This document shows, piece by piece, positions 61,710 to 64,000 of a DNA stretch of 64,000 nucleotides (its first letter is position 1; every line of letters starts with the position of its first letter). This DNA comes from Lachnospiraceae bacterium (GTDB lineage: Bacteria; Bacillota; Clostridia; Lachnospirales; Lachnospiraceae). The position numbers and the translations under genes are program-made. The notes under the pieces are model-generated. The model saw nothing but the letters and a program-made list of their open reading frames with translations, did not search any database and was not told the DNA's origin. The DNA is taken from NCBI GenBank assembly GCA_017427775.1, contig JAFRSD010000041.1, forward strand, positions 1 through 64,000, written 5' to 3'.

Positions 61710-61714
61710 CATTT

Positions 61715-64000
61715 TTATTCTTCCGTCTTCAAGGCAGCAACCATATCAATATGCTTATTCTTTCTTGCTACCATCAGTCCAACAATGAAGGACACTGCAA
61801 ACGTGAGCAGTATCGCCGTCAGGTATGTTGCCGGTCCGAGTACCAGCTTCAGCTCGTATTCCGACGCAAGCGCGACAAGAAGGTACTTCAATACGCCCAC
61901 ACCGGCAGGAATACCGATAATAATGCCGATCACCGTAAGCCACAGGTTCTGACCGATCAGGAGTCTTGCAATCTTACTGTTCTTAAAGCCGACGACCTTC
62001 AGCGTCGCCATTTCTCGGTAACGCTCCGTATAACTCATAACGCCGAGGTTATAAAGAACGACGATTCCGAGCACGACGGCTGCGATAACCAGAAGCACGA
62101 TCATTACGTTCATCAGTTCCATAAACGTATCGAAGGAATCGAGAATTGACTGCTTGCTCTGGCTGTTTAAAATATGCTGATTCTGCGCGATTTCCGTCTC
62201 GTCGGTGAAAAGTGTGCTGACGGTATAAGGAATGCCAACCTTATCGGCGTAAGCCTTTGTCATGACTACGCTCTCGCTCATGGAGGAAACAATTCCCGCA
62301 ACCGGAACGGTATACTTCTCGTCGCTGTCAAAAGGCTCAAAGCTCAGCATATCTCCGACCTTCAGGTTAAAGTCCCTCGCGATTCGGCCGCAGACATACG
62401 CACCGTCGTCCGAAAGCGTAAAGAATTCCATATCCTGATCCGGGAAGCGTACTTTGTCCCGCGTTACGCTGTATATTTCGAGGACAAATCCCCTGTCCTC
62501 GATCTGAATGCTTCTCTGGGCGCACCAGTCTGCCTTGTACAGCTCGGCGAGTTCCGCAGCCTCCGCATTCGTGATGCTTTCCGCATCCAGATACACTCTC
62601 GTCTTATAGTTGATTGCCTTATCATAAAAGGCATCCATAAAGGCGTTCATTGTATCAAGCATACCCATGCTTCCGACAATCAAAAGCGTGCAGCCGACAA
62701 TTCCGAACAGCGTCATAGCGGTACGGGCCTTATGGCGAAGACAGTCACGGAGGTTCCATTTGATGCCGAAACCAAGTGCCTTAAAGGCTTTCGTCTCCTC
62801 AATCCGCATATGCTTCATCCGCTTCGGACTGTAAGGCCGTAACGCGTCCGCGGCAGTTCCCTGCAGCATCTTCTTAACCGAAAGGAAGCCGATCGCGGTA
62901 AGAAACAGATTCATCACCGCAAGCACGAGCCAGCAGAACCACGGCACATACAGTTTCCAGCTGGGCATATCGATATAAGTACCCATCGCGCCGTTCGGAT
63001 TCATAATATACCACCCGAGCAGATACCCGATTCCTATTCCGAGCAGCGTTCCCGCAAGCCCGATGAAAAGCGCGTAGGACGTATAGTGGCGAAGGATCTT
63101 CGCATCCCGGTAGCCGAGTGCCTTTAATGTACCGATCTGTGTCTTCTCACTGGCGGTGATTCGGTGCATCGTCGTTACCATGGTAAGGATTGCAATCGCA
63201 AGAAACAATACCGGCAACACGGATCCCATCGTCTTTCCTTCATTAACTTCACCCTGTGCCTCGCTCCAGGACACGGTCTCGTCCTTTGAAAGCACCATGT
63301 AAGTCTTTCCGAATACCTCTTCCAGCTTCTTCACCAGATCTTTCTTCTCAAGCTCCGACTTGATATGAAGCTGCGGATAGAAACCGGCGGTTCCGAGTCC
63401 GGGAAGCAGTTTATCAAGTGCGTTTCCAATCAGCGCCGGGGAAACATAAGCATAACCGTAGGAATGGAAATCCGGCATTACCTGCGTCTCGTCCGGAAGG
63501 CAGATCAGATATTCACTGGATTTTACGAGTCCCTTGACTCTTCCGCCGAGGGTGATGGATTTATAGACAAATGTCATCTCATCCCCGACCTCTATGTCAT
63601 TGGCTGCGGCAAAGGAATCACTGAGCCATATCCCATCGGGACTTTCCGGATCGTAAGCCTCGCCTTTTGTGACGAGTACGCCGGAGATATTCATGTTTTC
63701 GCTGACAGTGAGCGCAACAATGTCGGGATCATTCTGCACCGTCGTATTGACGCTCAGAAAACGCGTGGCATCGGTTACGCCGTCAATGGCAAGGACCTTT
63801 TCCAGATCCGCCTTTGTGAAGCCGCCCTCGTTGATCACGCGGAAATCGGCGAAGCCGGTCGCCTCATAAATCTCATCGGTATCCACCTTCAGGCTGTACC
63901 ATTCAATGTTAAAGCCGAAGAAGATTCCGACGCCGATCCCGATCATAATGACCATCGAGATAAACTGGGCTTTATAAACCCAAAGCGTACGAAACAGTTT
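61715..64000 (-). CDS. FtsX-type ABC transporter permease, 5' end outside the window
   Basis: At least 761 residues are visible and the frame is open to base 64000, where it reads KLFRTLWVYKAQFISMV, so the start lies beyond the window. Two permease modules with extracellular domains are seen: helix near the left end (IMIGIGVGIFFGF), FtsX domain 1 with three helices (about 260-385 from the edge), a linker, a second anchor helix (HKARTAMTLFGIVGCTLLIVG) and FtsX domain 2 at the C-terminus ending MVARKNKHIDMVAALKTEE. This is the layout of large MacB/LolC-like or antimicrobial-peptide permeases; the partner ATPase is probably encoded just outside. Confidence 0.88.
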   Translation of the reverse strand, partial: KLFRTLWVYKAQFISMVIMIGIGVGIFFGFNIEWYSLKVDTDEIYEATGFADFRVINEGGFTKADLEKVLAIDGVTDATRFLSVNTTVQNDPDIVALTVSENMNISGVLVTKGEAYDPESPDGIWLSDSFAAANDIEVGDEMTFVYKSITLGGRVKGLVKSSEYLICLPDETQVMPDFHSYGYAYVSPALIGNALDKLLPGLGTAGFYPQLHIKSELEKKDLVKKLEEVFGKTYMVLSKDETVSWSEAQGEVNEGKTMGSVLPVLFLAIAILTMVTTMHRITASEKTQIGTLKALGYRDAKILRHYTSYALFIGLAGTLLGIGIGYLLGWYIMNPNGAMGTYIDMPSWKLYVPWFCWLVLAVMNLFLTAIGFLSVKKMLQGTAADALRPYSPKRMKHMRIEETKAFKALGFGIKWNLRDCLRHKARTAMTLFGIVGCTLLIVGSMGMLDTMNAFMDAFYDKAINYKTRVYLDAESITNAEAAELAELYKADWCAQRSIQIEDRGFVLEIYSVTRDKVRFPDQDMEFFTLSDDGAYVCGRIARDFNLKVGDMLSFEPFDSDEKYTVPVAGIVSSMSESVVMTKAYADKVGIPYTVSTLFTDETEIAQNQHILNSQSKQSILDSFDTFMELMNVMIVLLVIAAVVLGIVVLYNLGVMSYTERYREMATLKVVGFKNSKIARLLIGQNLWLTVIGIIIGIPAGVGVLKYLLVALASEYELKLVLGPATYLTAILLTFAVSFIVGLMVARKNKHIDMVAALKTEE

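Noticed and set aside
1-64000. CRISPR arrays, insertion sequences, prophage or integrative elements
   Set aside because: No regularly spaced repeats, transposase, integrase, phage structural genes or attachment-site duplications were seen, and both tRNA genes lack flanking repeats of their 3' ends.

Overview
The window looks like part of a chromosome from an anaerobic, Gram-positive Clostridia bacterium, most likely Lachnospiraceae-like. This is inferred from gene content and style: pyruvate formate-lyase with its activase, an aldo/keto reductase with ferredoxin clusters, FtsEX with a coiled-coil M23 hydrolase, VanW, ECF transporters, DUF3793, choice-of-anchor A surface proteins and AGGAGG-type ribosome binding sites. 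Nearly all genes lie on the minus strand. I see no transposase, integrase, phage gene or CRISPR array.

Layout. 1-1.0 kb: two plus-strand terminators, tRNA-Gln and a small acidic membrane-anchored protein. 1.1-4.2 kb: threonine branch operon (ACT regulator, homoserine dehydrogenase, phosphoglycerate-mutase-like proposed homoserine kinase). 4.2-13.4 kb: secreted surface proteins, including two tandem paralogous units of a large choice-of-anchor A protein followed by a tiny conserved peptide gene, then an LRR/CAP/Big2 protein. 13.6-19.4 kb: cell-division and wall hydrolysis cluster (PucR-type regulator, FtsE with a long extension, FtsX, M23 hydrolase, CtpA). 19.6-31.5 kb: transglutaminase lipoprotein, MsmK-type ATPase, SDR, amidase, a giant sensor/GGDEF/EAL/beta-helix protein, polysaccharide deacetylase, tRNA-Gly, AKR and DegV. 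31.7-38.7 kb: aquaporin and an unusual operon VanW - DltA-like adenylase (interrupted by an in-frame stop) - carrier protein - PQQ-type beta-propeller - binding-protein/permease fusion. 38.8-42.2 kb: pflB behind a ZTP (pfl motif) riboswitch, and pflA. 42.2-46.3 kb: a YtrA-type GntR-controlled ABC operon under a perfect consensus promoter.

46.5-64 kb is a metal-related region: ZIP transporter, P-type ATPase remnant, HMA protein, methyltransferase, shikimate-kinase-like protein, two pairs of ABC half-exporters, an ECF module (double ATPase, T subunit, S subunit interrupted by an in-frame TAG), TetR regulator, flavodoxin, DUF3793 and a large FtsX-type permease that runs off the right edge. Five copies of a palindrome GTTA[GC]C-N4-GCTAAC (two of them imperfect) sit at promoters or between genes here. 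They suggest one regulon, probably iron-responsive (inference).

Most interesting leads: the surface-protein/micropeptide pairs at 4.2-10.5 kb; the adenylase/carrier/propeller operon at 32.5-38.3 kb, which matches as separate genes the domain order of the animal protein AASDH; the sensor-GGDEF-EAL-beta-helix fusion; and the palindrome-controlled ECF/exporter regulon. All functions are read from sequence by eye and memory. No database search was run.
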